Positions 1 to 10,950 are shown, numbered from the stretch's first letter. The stretch is 64,000 nt of DNA from Takakia lepidozioides (GCA_030704615.1 CM060731.1:48608001-48672000); one strand, 5' to 3'. The notes: generated by a model not told the origin, from the letters alone. Translations and numbers: made by a program.

Positions 1-158
1 GCCAGGTTACAAAACGCAGATTTGCAGATGTGGCCTTCATGGCATTTCAGGCAGAAGAAATTCAAACATAGTTTGCTCTTCCGACATTCATTGCATGGAC
101 CAAAGTACTCTGCCTCCACGAAATCCTTCATCCATTTGGGAAAGTCTTGGCCAGCCAT
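1..158 (-). CDS. PLATZ-like zinc-binding protein, first exon region (partial at window edge)
   Basis: Reading the minus strand from an ATG at 158-156 gives about 52 open codons running off the window. The product starts MAGQDFPKWMKDFVEAEYFG and continues with a Cys/His-rich stretch in which cysteines occur as CNEC, then FFCLKC, then HEGHIC. This order (a W-M/L hydrophobic start, a FF/YF-x2-C pair, then FCLxC and HxxHxC) resembles the N-terminal part of plant PLATZ (plant AT-rich sequence and zinc-binding) proteins, which bind A/T-rich DNA in the nucleus. An in-frame stop lies just upstream of the ATG, which supports this start. Only the first part of the domain is visible, so the family call is tentative. 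No lesion is seen. It would be one of the few possibly intact host genes here. Confidence 0.45.
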   Translation of the reverse strand, partial: MAGQDFPKWMKDFVEAEYFGPCNECRKSKLCLNFFCLKCHEGHICKSAFCNL

Positions 159-1064
159 TCAGCTCCGGTGCCCTGCTTGAATTCCCTCGTCAGGGGTACG
201 CTCCTGTACATATGGCCAACAGATTTCACGTACAACAAGTGCTAGCTAGCCTACTCACACAAATTTATCTTGCAGGAACTTGGAAGCCGAGCTACAAACT
301 GAAAGATGCATGAATTAAAAGAGATTTTTGGACATGAGTTCATGAAACAATCAACTTGACAGGAGTCTTCTACCTTCAGCACTTTCCAACAGATTTAGCT
401 TCCACGAGAGCCGGTGAAAACAAAATCTATGATTCAAAAGACTGATCTAGAAACTGATATGAGGGAACATAAGGTCAACAAGCGCAACTCAGCAACTGCA
501 GTGCACCACAGTCATGCAATTGTATCTCGTGAAATCACATAGATGCATCAAAGTCTGTGGTCCGTGGCTGCCTTTTATTACGAACTGTGCCGGCTACAAA
601 AGAAAGATTTGTCTAAATCTTTCCCCCACTTTTTCCCGCTCTTCTTTTCCAGACTTGTGTTCTCAGAACCGGGACAAGTAGTTTCAAATACACACAGACA
701 TATATATATGGCAATTACTTTTGTTTTTACCAGAAAGGGGACGGAGCTCTTTTTGGGTTATGTTTTTTTTGTTTGTGCATACATGCTTTTTGGGCATTAC
801 TTTTGATAATTACTTTTCAAAATTTCAAACATATATATCACATTTTTGAGTTAAGAAAAAGCAATTCCCCCTCCTCAAGGGCCTGATTGTGGGCAGGTTT
901 CCTTTTTAAAATAAAAAAATAAAAACAAATTTCTTTTCCTCCTGTTTTCTTTTTCAGGATGGGAAAAAGGAGACGGCTTTAATCCTGAAGCTGAGATTAC
1001 CTCTAGGAAGGTAAGCTATTCCTTACATTCCATATTTTCCTGAACAGTAAATATTTGTTCTTCA
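159..1064. other. Non-coding stretch between PLATZ-like exon and PAL segment
   Basis: No credible coding region. The part from about 866 onward, including an A/T-rich block near 905-935, is repeated in inverted orientation at 61265-61921. The rest is unique within the window. Confidence 0.5.
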
Positions 1065-2392
1065 TTCTTAAGATTGACTATAATTTGGATAATTTTGCTA
1101 TCTCTCTGACCGAATGACCGAGAGTTGATAGAGTGCGATGCTTGTACTGATCTATCGGTTTGCTCAATTCACCAACATCCAACAACACACCCATAAGATT
1201 TCGCAGAGATTCCATGTCCATAGCTTTTTGGGGAAGGTCTGGAGGCTTGGGAGGCACCCAAGTCATCATTCACCAGCGTCGGGTGAAGCTGATTATACCT
1301 TTTCCAGTGCCACAGCCTGGACAGTTAATCTTTTGCATGCTGCGAGGCTTCCCTCCAATTCACTGCAAACAGGAAATCTAGACTGGGCCTCTTTCTCTGC
1401 GACCTCAGGAGAGCTAGCCCAGCTACAGCGAAGAGCACACACAGCACCCACCATCGCAGATTTTACTCTTGTAGTTGAAAGGTGTTATGAAAGCCTTGAT
1501 CATCAATATTGAATCTCGATCTCTGGGGAGTAGAATTGCGCACACTGGTCGAGTTATGCACACCAGGATATACTGCAAAGTGCAAGCGCAGTTCGGGACA
1601 AACCAACATTTGTAAATTAGAAGCCTAGGTGTGCAATTAAGGCCCGACTCGTGACTCTTCGTTGTTGACCCTCCACAAAGGTTAGGTTTCATCTACATGT
1701 TAGGTACGCGAATCGCCTCAATGGAAAACTGCTCTTCCGGACGCAAATTATCGTTCTATCTAGAGCTATATTATGACTAGTTCAAGTTCACACTTGTAGA
1801 ATATAAACGCACACATCTCATTCCTACCTCCAAACCTAGCTCTTTGATCACTTTCTCTGAACTCATGGATGTGGGATGTTACTTGACCTCCAAAATGCTT
1901 GCTACACCGCAAGTGTTTAACTTGATTCACGTTCATTTCTATCTCGAGTGGAAATCTTCTGAATGATCATGTAGTCCTCTAATATTCTGCCCTGTGTGAT
2001 CCTCAGATGAATTTTCGTTCCACCAGCATGCAGCGTGGGTTGATGAGGGGTTGAATAGAACAAGATTCTGAAATTGCGGAAGATGAATTTCGCGTCATGA
2101 GTTCTGGTGAAGGTAAAACAGGGTCATTTAAAGAGCCCTTTTGTGTATACTGGGTGACGGGGCCGTCAAGAATTATGGACATGTGCAGGTCTGCTCAAAA
2201 GCATCTAAAGCTTTTTGTGAGGAGACTGTAAATGACTAGTTTAATGAATTGTAAGGAAGAACCTCTATGCATGTACATCTTTCCTTGTGTTCTACTTTAG
2301 CGGTTGATCAATGAATGCATATATGATGCATGGTTCGGAAGTCACTTGAAAATCCGAATCCCTATGACGTCTACTATCTAATGTAATCCGCC

Positions 2393-4575
2393 TTAGCAGC
2401 GCTGCGCAAAAGGGCCGGGTGTCCCAGTCCAACCGTCCACGCATTTGAGAAGAGGACCCACAAGCTTGCCTTGGGAGATGGCATTGTACACCTTCTCAAT
2501 CTCTTGACCAGGAGACACAGTCCTCAAGCCTGACAGCAACTGGGTCCCTAATTCTGACCTCACAAATCTGTAGAGAGGGTATGTCCTGCAGTCTGCAATC
2601 CGGTTTGGCACTGCCGAATACCCCTTGTTATCGTAGGACTCCCGGACCAAAGGTACAGCAATGTTCAGGCGCGTCTTCAACTCCTCTTCAAAGATTGCGA
2701 TCCTGTGGAACACTGATGTAGTCTCCGATTTTTCATTCTTGGGGTTTTGGAGAGCATGACTCACCAAGACTTCCCGTAGTTTCTGCATCAGGGGGTAAGT
2801 TTCACTGCTGGCATCATCGATGTAGCTGAATACAGGCTGCCGATCCACCAGGCTGAGAAGGTCCTTCTCGCAGAACCGTGATGGCAAAAGTTCGCCGTTA
2901 CTGCCTGTGAAGAGCGTCTTCTTGGCGACCTGTGAAACAATTTGCCTCACGGTCGTCTGCATCGTCTCCTCGATGTGGCGAAGGTCCACGGCCTGGCATA
3001 GACCCACCAAGAAAGTGGAGCTCATAAGCTTCAGAATCTCAATAGATTCCTCTGTCTTTCTTGCAGACACTAAACCGAGCGAGTTGACATCCTGGTTGTG
3101 CTGCTCAGCGCTTTGCACGTGGGTGGTCACTGGGTTGGCTAAGTAGTTCAACTCCGAGAGGTATGAAGCCATGGCGATCTCCCCGCCCTTCATTCCGTAG
3201 TCCAGACTTGGGTTAGGTCCTCCACTCAGGTTTGAAGGAAGCCCATTGTTGTAGTAGTCGTTTACCAGCTCAGAGAACTGTGCAAACATGAGCTTCCCAA
3301 TCGCAGCAACGGCCAACCGCATGTTGTCCATGGAGACTCCAATGGGGGTTCCCTGGAAATTCCCGCCATGCAGGGCCCTGTCCCCGGCAGCATCAATGAT
3401 TGGATTGTCGTTGACAGAGTTGATTTCTCTTTGAATGGCATGTGTGGCATTGCGAATCACCTCCACCTGTGGGCCTAGCCATTGTGGGGAAGTCCGTAGC
3501 GCATATCGATCCTGCTTGGGTTTTTTCAAAGGGTCAGTCTCATGCAGTTTTGCTGCTGCCTTCATGTATGAGCTTCCATCGAGCACCCACTCCATAATGG
3601 CAGCCGCCTCCATCTGGCCTGGGTGGTGCTTCAGTTTGTGCGTCAAGGGATCAGCAAACTCAGGCTTTCCTTGCATCACCTCACAGAACAGGGCTGAAAG
3701 AACCTCAGCCAGTAGGACCATCACATTGGCGTCAAAGCAGACTGTGGATGCCAAGGCTGACCCCACCGCTGTTCCATTGACAATGGCTAGGCCTTCCTTG
3801 GGCTGCAATTCAAATGGTTTCTCCACCCCGGCGAGTCTGAGAGCTTCCAAGGCTGACACCTCCTGTCCGTCCTCGGTTACAGCTCTGGAGTTGGGCCTCG
3901 CAGTAAGTAGTCCCGCGATGTACGATAAGGGAACAAGGTCTCCAGAAGCGGTGACGGTCCCTCGGAGTGGCAACTTGGGTGTGATATTTGCATTCAAAAG
4001 TTTTTCCATGGCTTGGAGGATCTCCCAACGAATGCCAGAGAATCCCTGCATTAACGTGTTGGTGCGCACAAGCATGGCTGCCCGCGTGGTGCACGCAGGG
4101 AGGGTGTTGCCCTTGCCCAAAACTCCCGCATTCAGAAACCTAATGAGCTCTCTCTGGAGCTCCACCCCTTGCTGTGTACGCCGGTGAGAGGTGGCTCCGA
4201 AACCAGTTGTGACGCCATAGATATCCCACCGTTCATGATCTTCTGGAGAACCCAGTTGGAGCTTTCATCCACTCTGTTCTTGGCATTGGCGGCATCCAGC
4301 ACCACTCTCACCTCTGGTCGGCGGGCCACGGCTGCCACTTGAGCAACCGTCAAGGTCACCCCTTCAATGGCTACTTGGGTTGCGCCGTAGAATGTTTTCA
4401 CCATATCCTTAACCTCGTCCAGGTGATTGCCTTGCAGGGCTGAGGCTGCTCGCCCCCAGTTCAGAGGGTCAGCAAGCTGCACCTTTTTGCAAAAAGATTC
4501 CAAACTAGCCTTCTCAGCTTTGATGCCGTTGCCATTGACGCTCACACGAGCTCTGTCGGCCATCACCATCCTCAC
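2393..4575 (-). pseudogene. PAL: Phenylalanine ammonia-lyase, locus 1 (single frameshift)
   Basis: PAL deaminates L-phenylalanine to trans-cinnamate, the entry step of phenylpropanoid metabolism, as a cytosolic homotetramer. The frame opens at 4575 (MRMVMADRARVSVNG; the second Met at 4569 matches the start of locus 2) and is intact to about 4228. There GGTGGGG of locus 2 is GGTGGG, a one-base loss in a G run (4225-4227), just at the Tyr-containing lid loop [17 protein letters not shown]. The remaining 590 codons are open from 4165 to the stop at 2393. They contain the MIO-forming Ala-Ser-Gly at 3949-3941 and the active-site motifs [21 protein letters not shown] and [11 protein letters not shown]. 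Frame-corrected length is about 727 residues, normal for plant PAL, with no intron. The lesion is in a homopolymer, so a sequencing error is possible; otherwise this is a young pseudogene. Confidence 0.93.
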
Positions 4576-4851
4576 AGAACTTAGTATGTACAGGAAGTTC
4601 TAAAGAAGAATTTTAGAAATTTATTTACGTCCCGAGAATTGAGGGCGGCTGTGGTGGTGAGCTACAGATCAGTACAGAAGGAAACTCAGCAATGGATGGA
4701 GCTGTGCAGCTGATTAGTAGCAGCTGTAAGCTGGATACATGTCTCACAAAATTGAAACTGGAGAAGTTGGTATATATAATTCAATATGTCTGAGATACCC
4801 AATACTCCGAGTTCGATCGGAGGAGAGTGATGGCAATGAGAGGAGCAGCTG

Positions 4852-4859
4852 TATTTATA
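4852..4859 (-). promoter_or_regulatory. TATA box of PAL locus 1
   Basis: TATAAATA on the minus strand, about 280 bp upstream of the PAL start. The aligned position in locus 2 is TATAAGTA at 36757-36764, so the core promoter was duplicated with the gene. Sequence between this box and the ATG is conserved in both copies and is the likely 5' UTR. Confidence 0.6.
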
Positions 4860-5267
4860 CAGCTGGGGTACACAGAGTGCACTAGTTATGTGGGACCCAA
4901 GGGGGCATACGAAGGTGGCTGGCAGGCTCCAATACAAAGGCAGCCCACGACTGCGTGGCCATAGCCCAAATCGGGACGCGGCCTTACTTGACCAGGTCAC
5001 GCAAAGTTGAAGAATGACAGAATATAATATGCAATTTGCAGGCCCATGTTGTATCTCACAAGTGAAATCAGTGTGGAGTTGAGGAGCAGCGGGGTGGAGT
5101 ATGAACAGACCTGCACATTGACTGCCTTCTCTCTCTACGGAATCTCCACAGTGCAGTGTTGCAAGATCTGAAAAACGTGTTGGATTGTGAGCACAGCTTT
5201 GTTTGACTACAAACCGTCTGCCGCCCCTCACCATCTTCTGTCCGACTATAAAATAATACTACAGGTA

Positions 5268-5589
5268 ATGTAGATACTAAAATTAGTCAACATGAGCGAC
5301 GCAGACGAAGCAGAACGGTAACGCAGCAAGCTAAACTGACGTTGCCAGCCTGCCTGCCCAAGACTAATATATTTAGTGGCCGGCTGTAGCCCTAACTTAT
5401 GGCTTACTACCAACATTTAGCAGGAGCATTCCAGTGTTGGGCAGGTATTACCTTTTTTAATACCAGTGGGTTCATTAACACCAGATGGTATTGAATATTT
5501 TTACTTTTCTATAGGGCCAGCCTGTCCCATACTAGTTTTACAATACTCACAAAATTTTAATATCCATGGGTTCTCAATAGATGCAGGAT
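5268..5589. other. Non-coding stretch
   Basis: No coding potential or recognised repeat apart from degenerate sequence leading into the SINE remnant. Confidence 0.4.
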
Positions 5590-5740
5590 TTTGAACTTGA
5601 GGGGCGTGGTATAGGTACTCTTCCCCCCCTTGCCCTTGGGCGGTGTCCCATTTCTCAGCCCGGTTACTTTGAAAGAGGTTATTTTCACCTCTCACTATTA
5701 ACGGGCCTGATTTGTGAGCTGTCGCTCCCATGTGTTTCCC
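5590..5740 (+). repeat. SINE-family remnant (3' part)
   Basis: Shares its sequence with a minus-strand copy at 40540-40780 and with 30130-30315. Shared landmarks are GGCGGTGTCCCA, AAAGAGGTTATTTT, CCTGATTTGTGAGCTGTCGC and TGTTTCCCTTTAA. The 5' tRNA-like head is not clear in this copy. It is followed by a (TA)n run at 5745-5769. Confidence 0.55.
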
Positions 5741-5744
5741 TTTA

Positions 5745-5769
5745 AATATATATATATATATATATATAT
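5745..5769. repeat. (TA)n microsatellite
   Basis: Perfect alternating TA run directly after the SINE remnant; probably grew from its A/T-rich tail. Confidence 0.8.
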
Positions 5770-7164
5770 TAGTTCCAAGTCTCATTGTCCAACATGGCCA
5801 AATCTGCAACGGAGAGATTCTTCTCATCCATCATCCTTCTGTTTGAACTTTGAACAGAAAAAAAAACTCTTGATCAAGGAGAGATAAGGTCTTCAAGGTA
5901 TGGCATGTTGGGTGAAACAGTAAACAACCGCTGGTGGGCTGGATGTGCACCTGCCTATTATTGGTTGATACTAATACGTGCAGCGTCCTTGTTTTTACCC
6001 CTCACTGGGGTAGCCTGTGCCATTGGCCCAAGTGTCAAGTGTCATCTAAGCCCAAGTGCAATCTCCTCTATATGCAAGTGCGTCTCCTATGTCGAGGCCC
6101 AAGTGCGACCTCTAGGGTAGCCTCTGCCGTTGGCCAAGGGTCCAATGTCATCCAAGTTCAAATGCATTTTTTTTCCATAGAGCCTACGACCAGATTTGAA
6201 CCGGAGACCTTTCCCTTGATATCTCTCCTCTCGAGGCTCCAACCATTATCCAGGAATTCCCACTTTGCTATTTTTTGGGAATTTCCAGCGACCCAAAGTA
6301 CTTGAAATTCCACATCTCCCACACCACAAGTCCAAAAATCATGAGACCAAACCCGTGCACCCCTCCTTGTCGAGGGCTTTCCAACGGTACCAAGTACCAG
6401 GGCTGGGGCCTCGCGGTTGGGGACATCTCAAATCTACAAAACAAACAAAACAAACAAAACATCAAACAAAAGAAAACAAACGTCTCGATTCATATATTGA
6501 TACGGGTATTGCCCGGATATTGCCTTTGCCAATACTAGCTAGGTAGGGTATTGACCATCGTAGAGCAGATATTGATTTTTCACCTACCCTCACGGTAACC
6601 GTAATCTCAATTTTGAGAATATATTTACCTGTTGGATTAGGGTATTATTATTTTTGAAATGGAAAGTAAGGGGCCTGAGTTCTGGGTAATGCACAGTTGT
6701 AGAACACACCTGGAAATGGGTCAGCTAGTTGTAAGATGGAGTATTCCACCTGTTGCAGATACTCTTCTGTTCATAGGCTGGAAAAGCAGGGCGGTTGGTA
6801 TAGCTAATTAAATGTGTCTAATGTTAGCCAAAGCCCTTGTCTCATTCCAACAGTAACCTAATCTGACCGGGTGGCTGCTGATGTGTGGGAGAAACTTAAA
6901 GAAATCCTGGCAGCCAATAAGAGGCCACCATTTGTCATTTCAGATTAGCCCTTTCCTTAATATTAAAAACGGATGACTTATGTCAAACGCGGGATGTTTT
7001 GTGTGATGATCACAGTGTACTTGGACGAGTTAGTATTTGGATGTGTTGCACTTGATGCCCCTGCATGTGATTTGATTGGCCCACCTGTGGGGCTCCTCTA
7101 GCAAGAGATCCTTCCCATCTAGCTTGGCGTGCTTTACTGGCTACTTCCCCGCTTCAGCGCCCAA
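5770..7164. other. Non-coding stretch
   Basis: Contains (ACAAA)n-like sequence at 6436-6465 and a short motif near 6710-6735 (AAATGGGTCAGCTAGTTGTA) that recurs near 47150. No supported gene. Confidence 0.4.
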
Positions 7165-7888
7165 ACTCTTAGAGGAGAAGAGAATATCCCCCGGGTAGAG
7201 GAATTTGGTGGAGATAGGGGCATTTGCATTGTAATCTGACGGCTCAGGTGTTCTAGTTATGATAGCCTAGGTTCGGTGTGGCTTTGGTGCAAAGACGGCT
7301 GTACGGGATATCTAGGAAGATGGCGGCTCAATCCACCCTGTGCAATCATTTGTCCTACTTTGTGTATGTTGTTGCTGCTAGTTTTGTGCTTTCCTACCTT
7401 GTGAGTGAACATTGTGTACACAGCGGCCATGGTATGCAGTTCTAGTAATGCTGCTTCCTTTGAGGTTGAAGACGATTCGTTCGAAACTGTTTTTCTGGGT
7501 GTTGTGCGTGATCTTGCGTCGCCCGATATGCTTAAGCCACTACTATGTTTGGGGGGGGTTAGCGATGCCCCGACGACCTCCAACCGCCGCGATTAGCGAC
7601 GGAAATACTCTACTGCGCCCGGGGCATTTTGCGACATCGGGAAATCGTAGAGACGTTGCCGCGACGTCGCTCCCGGAACATCGCTAATTAGCATTGTCGG
7701 GGAATCGCAAACCCCCCAGGACCCCCCGGCCGCGGCGCCGGCGCGACTTACGACGTCCGGGCATAAAAAATTAATAAAAAAAAAAAAAAAAAAAAACGTT
7801 TATTTCTGCGACGTTTTTTCTGCGACGTCGCATTAGGACGTCGGGGGTCGTAAATGCGACCCCTAGCGTCACAGTAGGGGGGTACATT

Positions 7889-7915
7889 GGGAAAATTTGA
7901 ATTTGAATTTGAATT
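7889..7915. repeat. (GAATTT)n microsatellite inside the CACTA element
   Basis: About four units here against about seven at 60493-60541 in the inverted copy, so the repeat changed length after the duplication. Confidence 0.75.
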
Positions 7916-8422
7916 TCAAAAATTAGTTGACCATTTGACTCGGCGTTGACCATTGACTCCGGTTTTGTCCAATGACAGTTCATACATTGTTCTACATATA
8001 TTATGCAATGCATATTTGAACCTAGGATCTTCACATTATAACATTTCTAAGACACTGCACACTAACCAACAAATCTACAATACATCTATGTATCACAAAA
8101 GCAGTCCAAATATATATATACAATATCAAGAGTTAGTTCCTAGTAACTATCACTATCTCAATCCTATCATTGTGTTGCACATTATGAGTACTCTACAGGA
8201 GCTCTCACAACTGGAACTTGCACCGAGACTTGTCCCCAAAGTTCTTCTACCAATGGCCTAAGTTTTGCAAAACTGCATTGCAACTTATTGCTGGACAATG
8301 GCTATAGTCTCAGGATGCCAAGTTCATTATGCTCTACAATCTACTTCCAGAATCAATTTTCTGCGACGCCCCCAGGACGCCGGGGAATCGCAGCGACGTT
8401 TTTGCGACGGCGGGGAATCGCG

Positions 8423-8486
8423 AAAAAAAAAAAAAAAAAAAAAAAAAACACGGGTTGGTTTTTTTTTTTTTTTTTTTTTTTTTTTT
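8423..8486. repeat. Poly(A)-loop-poly(T) hairpin at the CACTA centre
   Basis: 26 A, then CACGGGTTGG, then 28 T. It is flanked by inverted GCGACGGCGGGGAATCGC-type units, so the arms extend about 35 bp further each side. The inverted copy has 29 A, CCCG and 18 T at 59923-59973. Confidence 0.85.
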
Positions 8487-9279
8487 CGGGCATTGCGATT
8501 CCCCGCCGTCGCAAAAGCGTCGCTGGGCTGCAGTGCTGCGACGTCTCGTTGCGATTCCCCGGCGTTGCAACATCCCGAGGGCATCGGAACAAATTGTTGC
8601 GACGCCATGGCGTCACAACCCCCCAGTGCGTTGGCGGGGGAATGGGTCAGACCCATTTCCGGTGACGGCATGGCATTGCAAGATGCCACAACATCGTCCG
8701 AGCGCCGGCGTTACAACGCCCCGACGTCACAAGTCCCGAGTCGGGCGCCTGTGCGACGCTGCAGTCGCAGGGGGGTCGGCGCGTCCGGGGTCCTGGCGTC
8801 GCTAACCCCCCTTAAACGTAGTAGTGAGCCATACGAAGGAGAGCCACATGTGAGAGGGAATGCAGAGATCCCGCTTCATGTTCCCTTTGATTATTGGATA
8901 GAAAAATTTGAACAGACAGCTATAGATGAAGCTCTCAAGAACGTGAATTCTGAAGGCGAGAAGCGCGAACAGCGTCGTAAGATCGCTGAAGCCAAGCATG
9001 GTGCTTTTACTGGCAGATTGTTGCAGAGGCTGCATGCGAGAGAAATAGCCAAGCGTTTACCTCGCGCGGTCATCCGTGAGTGACTTGGACAGGGCAAGCA
9101 GCTCACTTGGCCGTAGATTGGCGTTCCTAAGTTTGTCGTCACCAAGGATCGCACCAACAATCTTGAGAGCTTATTGCACCCCAAGGTTCCTAGCGCCTAC
9201 CGTTTTTGGGAGCTCGTTCATGGTGGAAGTGCGGCGGCGCTAACGAACATCCGCACGGACTGCTGACCAGCAACAACCA

Positions 9280-10312
9280 TGCATGTACTGCCTGAAGTGT
9301 TTCACACCAAAAATGACAGCCAACCCTTCCTTGTCAGTAATACTATAATTTTTTTTCATGTTTATCAAGCCGCCTAGATGCATAAGCAACAACATGTTCT
9401 CTACCATCTCGTACTTGGCTAAGAATTGTAGAAACAGCCATGTCACTGGCATCTGTTTGCAAAAGAAATGGGAGGGAGAAGTCTGGAAAAACCAGCACTA
9501 GAGCAGTTGTGAGGGCTATCTTCAGCTATTCAAAGGCCTTGGTCTCAGGTATGCCCCAGTGAAATCGAATATCTTTGCATAGAAGCCTGAACAATGGACC
9601 AGCCATGTTAGCAAAATGGAGGATAAAACGTCTATAATAGGAGGCAAGGCCAAGGAAGGCACGGACACAATGCTTGTCCCCGGGAACAGGGAAAGTCCCA
9701 TACTGCCTGGATTTTGCTAACATCAAGTTTGATGCCTTCCCCACAAAGGATGTGGCTGAGAAATTTGAGTTTTGTCATGCAAAAATCGTACTTTTTGGCC
9801 TTAACCTTGAGACCTGCAGCTCTGAGACGACATAACACACGCTGCAGGTCAATGAGGTGAGAATCAAAAGTAGCAGAATAAACATTAATGTCGTCGATGT
9901 ATACTAATGCACATTCCCATCTCAGATTGCCAAGGACTACATCCATAAGTCTTTGGAACGTTGTCGTGGCATTGCAGAGTCCGAATGGCATGGTCTCGTA
10001 TTGATACATGCCATATCTACATGTAAAAGCAGTTTTGTCTTTAGATGCTTCTGTTAGAGGGACTTGCCAAAAGCCAGAAGCTAGGTCAAGTGAAGAGAAA
10101 ATGGTGGCACCACTAAGCTGATCCAGGGTCTCATTAATTCTTGGTAAAGGGTATACATCTTTCTTAGTCATGGAATTGAGCCGTCTGAAGTCAACGCAAA
10201 ACCTGGTGGAACCATCTTTTTTGGCCACTAACACGATCGGGCTAGTCCAAGGTGACACAGAGGGGCGAATGACACCAGCATTCAATATTTTCTTAATCTC
10301 TTTCTGAACCAC
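9280..10312 (-). pseudogene. Gypsy-1 reverse transcriptase and RNase H start
   Basis: RNA/DNA-dependent DNA polymerase of a Ty3/gypsy element. Visible motifs are IVLVAKKDGSTRFCVDFRRL, the SLDLASGFWQVPL block, MPFGLCNATTTFQRLMD and the intact catalytic YIDDINVYS. A frameshift near 9690 moves the end of RT ([12 protein letters not shown]) into another frame. RNase H begins (EGLAVIFGVKHFRQYMHG, 9320-9270) and is then lost at the junction with ORF-X. The catalytic RT aspartates are intact, but the frameshifts make expression of a full enzyme unlikely. Confidence 0.85.
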
Positions 10313-10619
10313 TGCCCTCTCACGGACGGATTCACGATATGCATATTGCTTGACTGGATTCCCATCGTGATAATCTCGTGATTCAAAACATTGGTTCTAC
10401 CAAGATCATGAGACCCTCGACTGAACACAAACAAGTTCCTACGAATCAAAGCATGCAACTTGGCTAGCTGAACCTTGGTTATATCACCCACCTGGATTTC
10501 TGCCAGCACTTGAGCAAAGTGCTCCTCTTGTTCTGAGGTGAGAATAGTGTCATCACTGACTGCAGCAATGTTGGTCATGCCAATAAGTCTGTCCACAGGG
10601 CTGTCTATAAGACCAATGT

Positions 10620-10950
10620 CATGAAAATTGAGAGCAGCCTCTACAGATTGAATTGCAGTCAAGGGCAAGGCAGTGGGTCGAGCCATAATCTGCCCCTTCT
10701 TGATTTTGACCATCATACGTCCAGGATTAGCAAGGAGTAATTTGATTTCTCCTCTGTACCCTCTGTCCAAAACCCCAGAAGCCACCAAACAATGTTTCTG
10801 CAAAGTCAACTTCTTTCAGCCTTCTATTTCCATATACATGTCTTTGGGACAAATAAAAGCCAGGCCCGTGGGGGCCAAGATTTGGGACATTGCAGGCAAA
10901 TCAATATCACGAGGAGCCCTCAAAAGTACTGAATTGCTGGGAACAGGAAG
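10620..10950 (-). pseudogene. Gypsy-1 dUTPase-like domain
   Basis: dUTPases hydrolyse dUTP to dUMP and keep uracil out of DNA. The stretch between protease and RT aligns over about 110 residues with trimeric dUTPases: PTGLAF (10872-10855) matches the conserved (V/A)PTGLA strand, SGVLDRGYRGEI matches motif 3 (GxIDxxYxG) including its aspartate (codon 10767-10765), and KKGQIMARP matches the position of motif 4 (GxRIAQ). Motif 2 (PRSG) is not recognisable, and the glycine-rich motif 5 is absent, so an active enzyme is doubtful. A TGA at 10818-10816 breaks this copy; copy 2 has TGG there. The domain call rests on motif order and spacing read by eye. Confidence 0.65.

Larger units (their letters stand above)
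1065..5267. repeat. PAL segmental duplication, copy 1
   Basis: This stretch aligns in reverse orientation with 36432-40478 across PAL promoter, 5' UTR, coding region and about 1.3 kb of 3' flank. The right limit is the shared motif ATTACCTGTAGTATTATTTT (36432 onward), seen as its complement near 5247-5267. The left limit is the motif around 1065-1085 (AAGATTGACTATAATTTGGA), matched near 40450-40475. Single-base differences, small indels and about 50 bp of extra promoter sequence near 4900-4960 separate the copies. Confidence 0.85.
7538..8826. mobile_element. Non-autonomous CACTA (En/Spm-type) element, copy 1
   Basis: Left end CACTACTATGTTTGG and right end complementary to CACTACTACGTTTAA form terminal inverted repeats followed by matching GGGTTAGCGA(T/C)GCC. 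The 3-bp duplication AGC lies at 7535-7537 and 8827-8829. CACTA ends and 3-bp TSDs define this superfamily. The 1289-bp interior encodes no transposase. It is filled with degenerate GCGACGNCGGGGAATCGC units in both orientations, as expected of subterminal transposase-binding repeats, and is very CpG-rich. The interior near 8390-8525 is a long fold-back centred on a poly(A)/poly(T) hairpin. Confidence 0.9.
7165..9271. repeat. ORF-X/CACTA segment, copy 1 of an inverted pair
   Basis: Aligns in reverse orientation with about 59110-61262, including ORF-X, its presumed 5' UTR and the inserted CACTA element. Homology begins at AACTCTTAGAGGA near 7163 and ends at ACTGCTGACCAGC (9259-9271), where this copy switches to gypsy sequence. 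Confidence 0.85.
7429..9271 (+). pseudogene. ORF-X copy 1: unrecognised ORF split by a CACTA element and truncated
   Basis: Starts at ATG 7429 (MVCSSSNAASFEVEDDSFET) and reads to codon AAG at 7534-7536, where the CACTA element begins. Beyond the element the same frame resumes at 8830 (PYEGEPHVRGNAEIPLHV), so excision of element plus one TSD gives an uninterrupted frame. It then reads a basic, charged region (NSEGEKREQRRKIAEAKHG), a TGA at 9081-9083 and a TAG at 9114-9116, still in frame, and is cut by gypsy sequence at about 9271. Copy 2 (58908-61000) shows the full extent, 253 residues. No family is recognised, and no membrane segment or signal peptide is visible. It may be a host gene or an accessory ORF of a mobile element. 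Confidence 0.6.

Noticed and set aside
3435-4187. 250-codon frame antisense to PAL locus 1
   Set aside because: Shadow of the PAL coding strand; the same shadow appears at locus 2 and has no independent support.
8288-8805. Several overlapping frames with Lys and Phe runs on both strands
   Set aside because: They are translations of the poly(A)/poly(T) hairpin and CpG-rich repeats of the CACTA element, not genes.
9077-9117. A 41-base GTGAGT...CCGTAG stretch in ORF-X that could be a short intron covering the two stops
   Set aside because: Splicing it shifts the frame and ends at once in a stop; copy 2 has CAG, not TAG, at its end and reads through in frame apart from the TGA.
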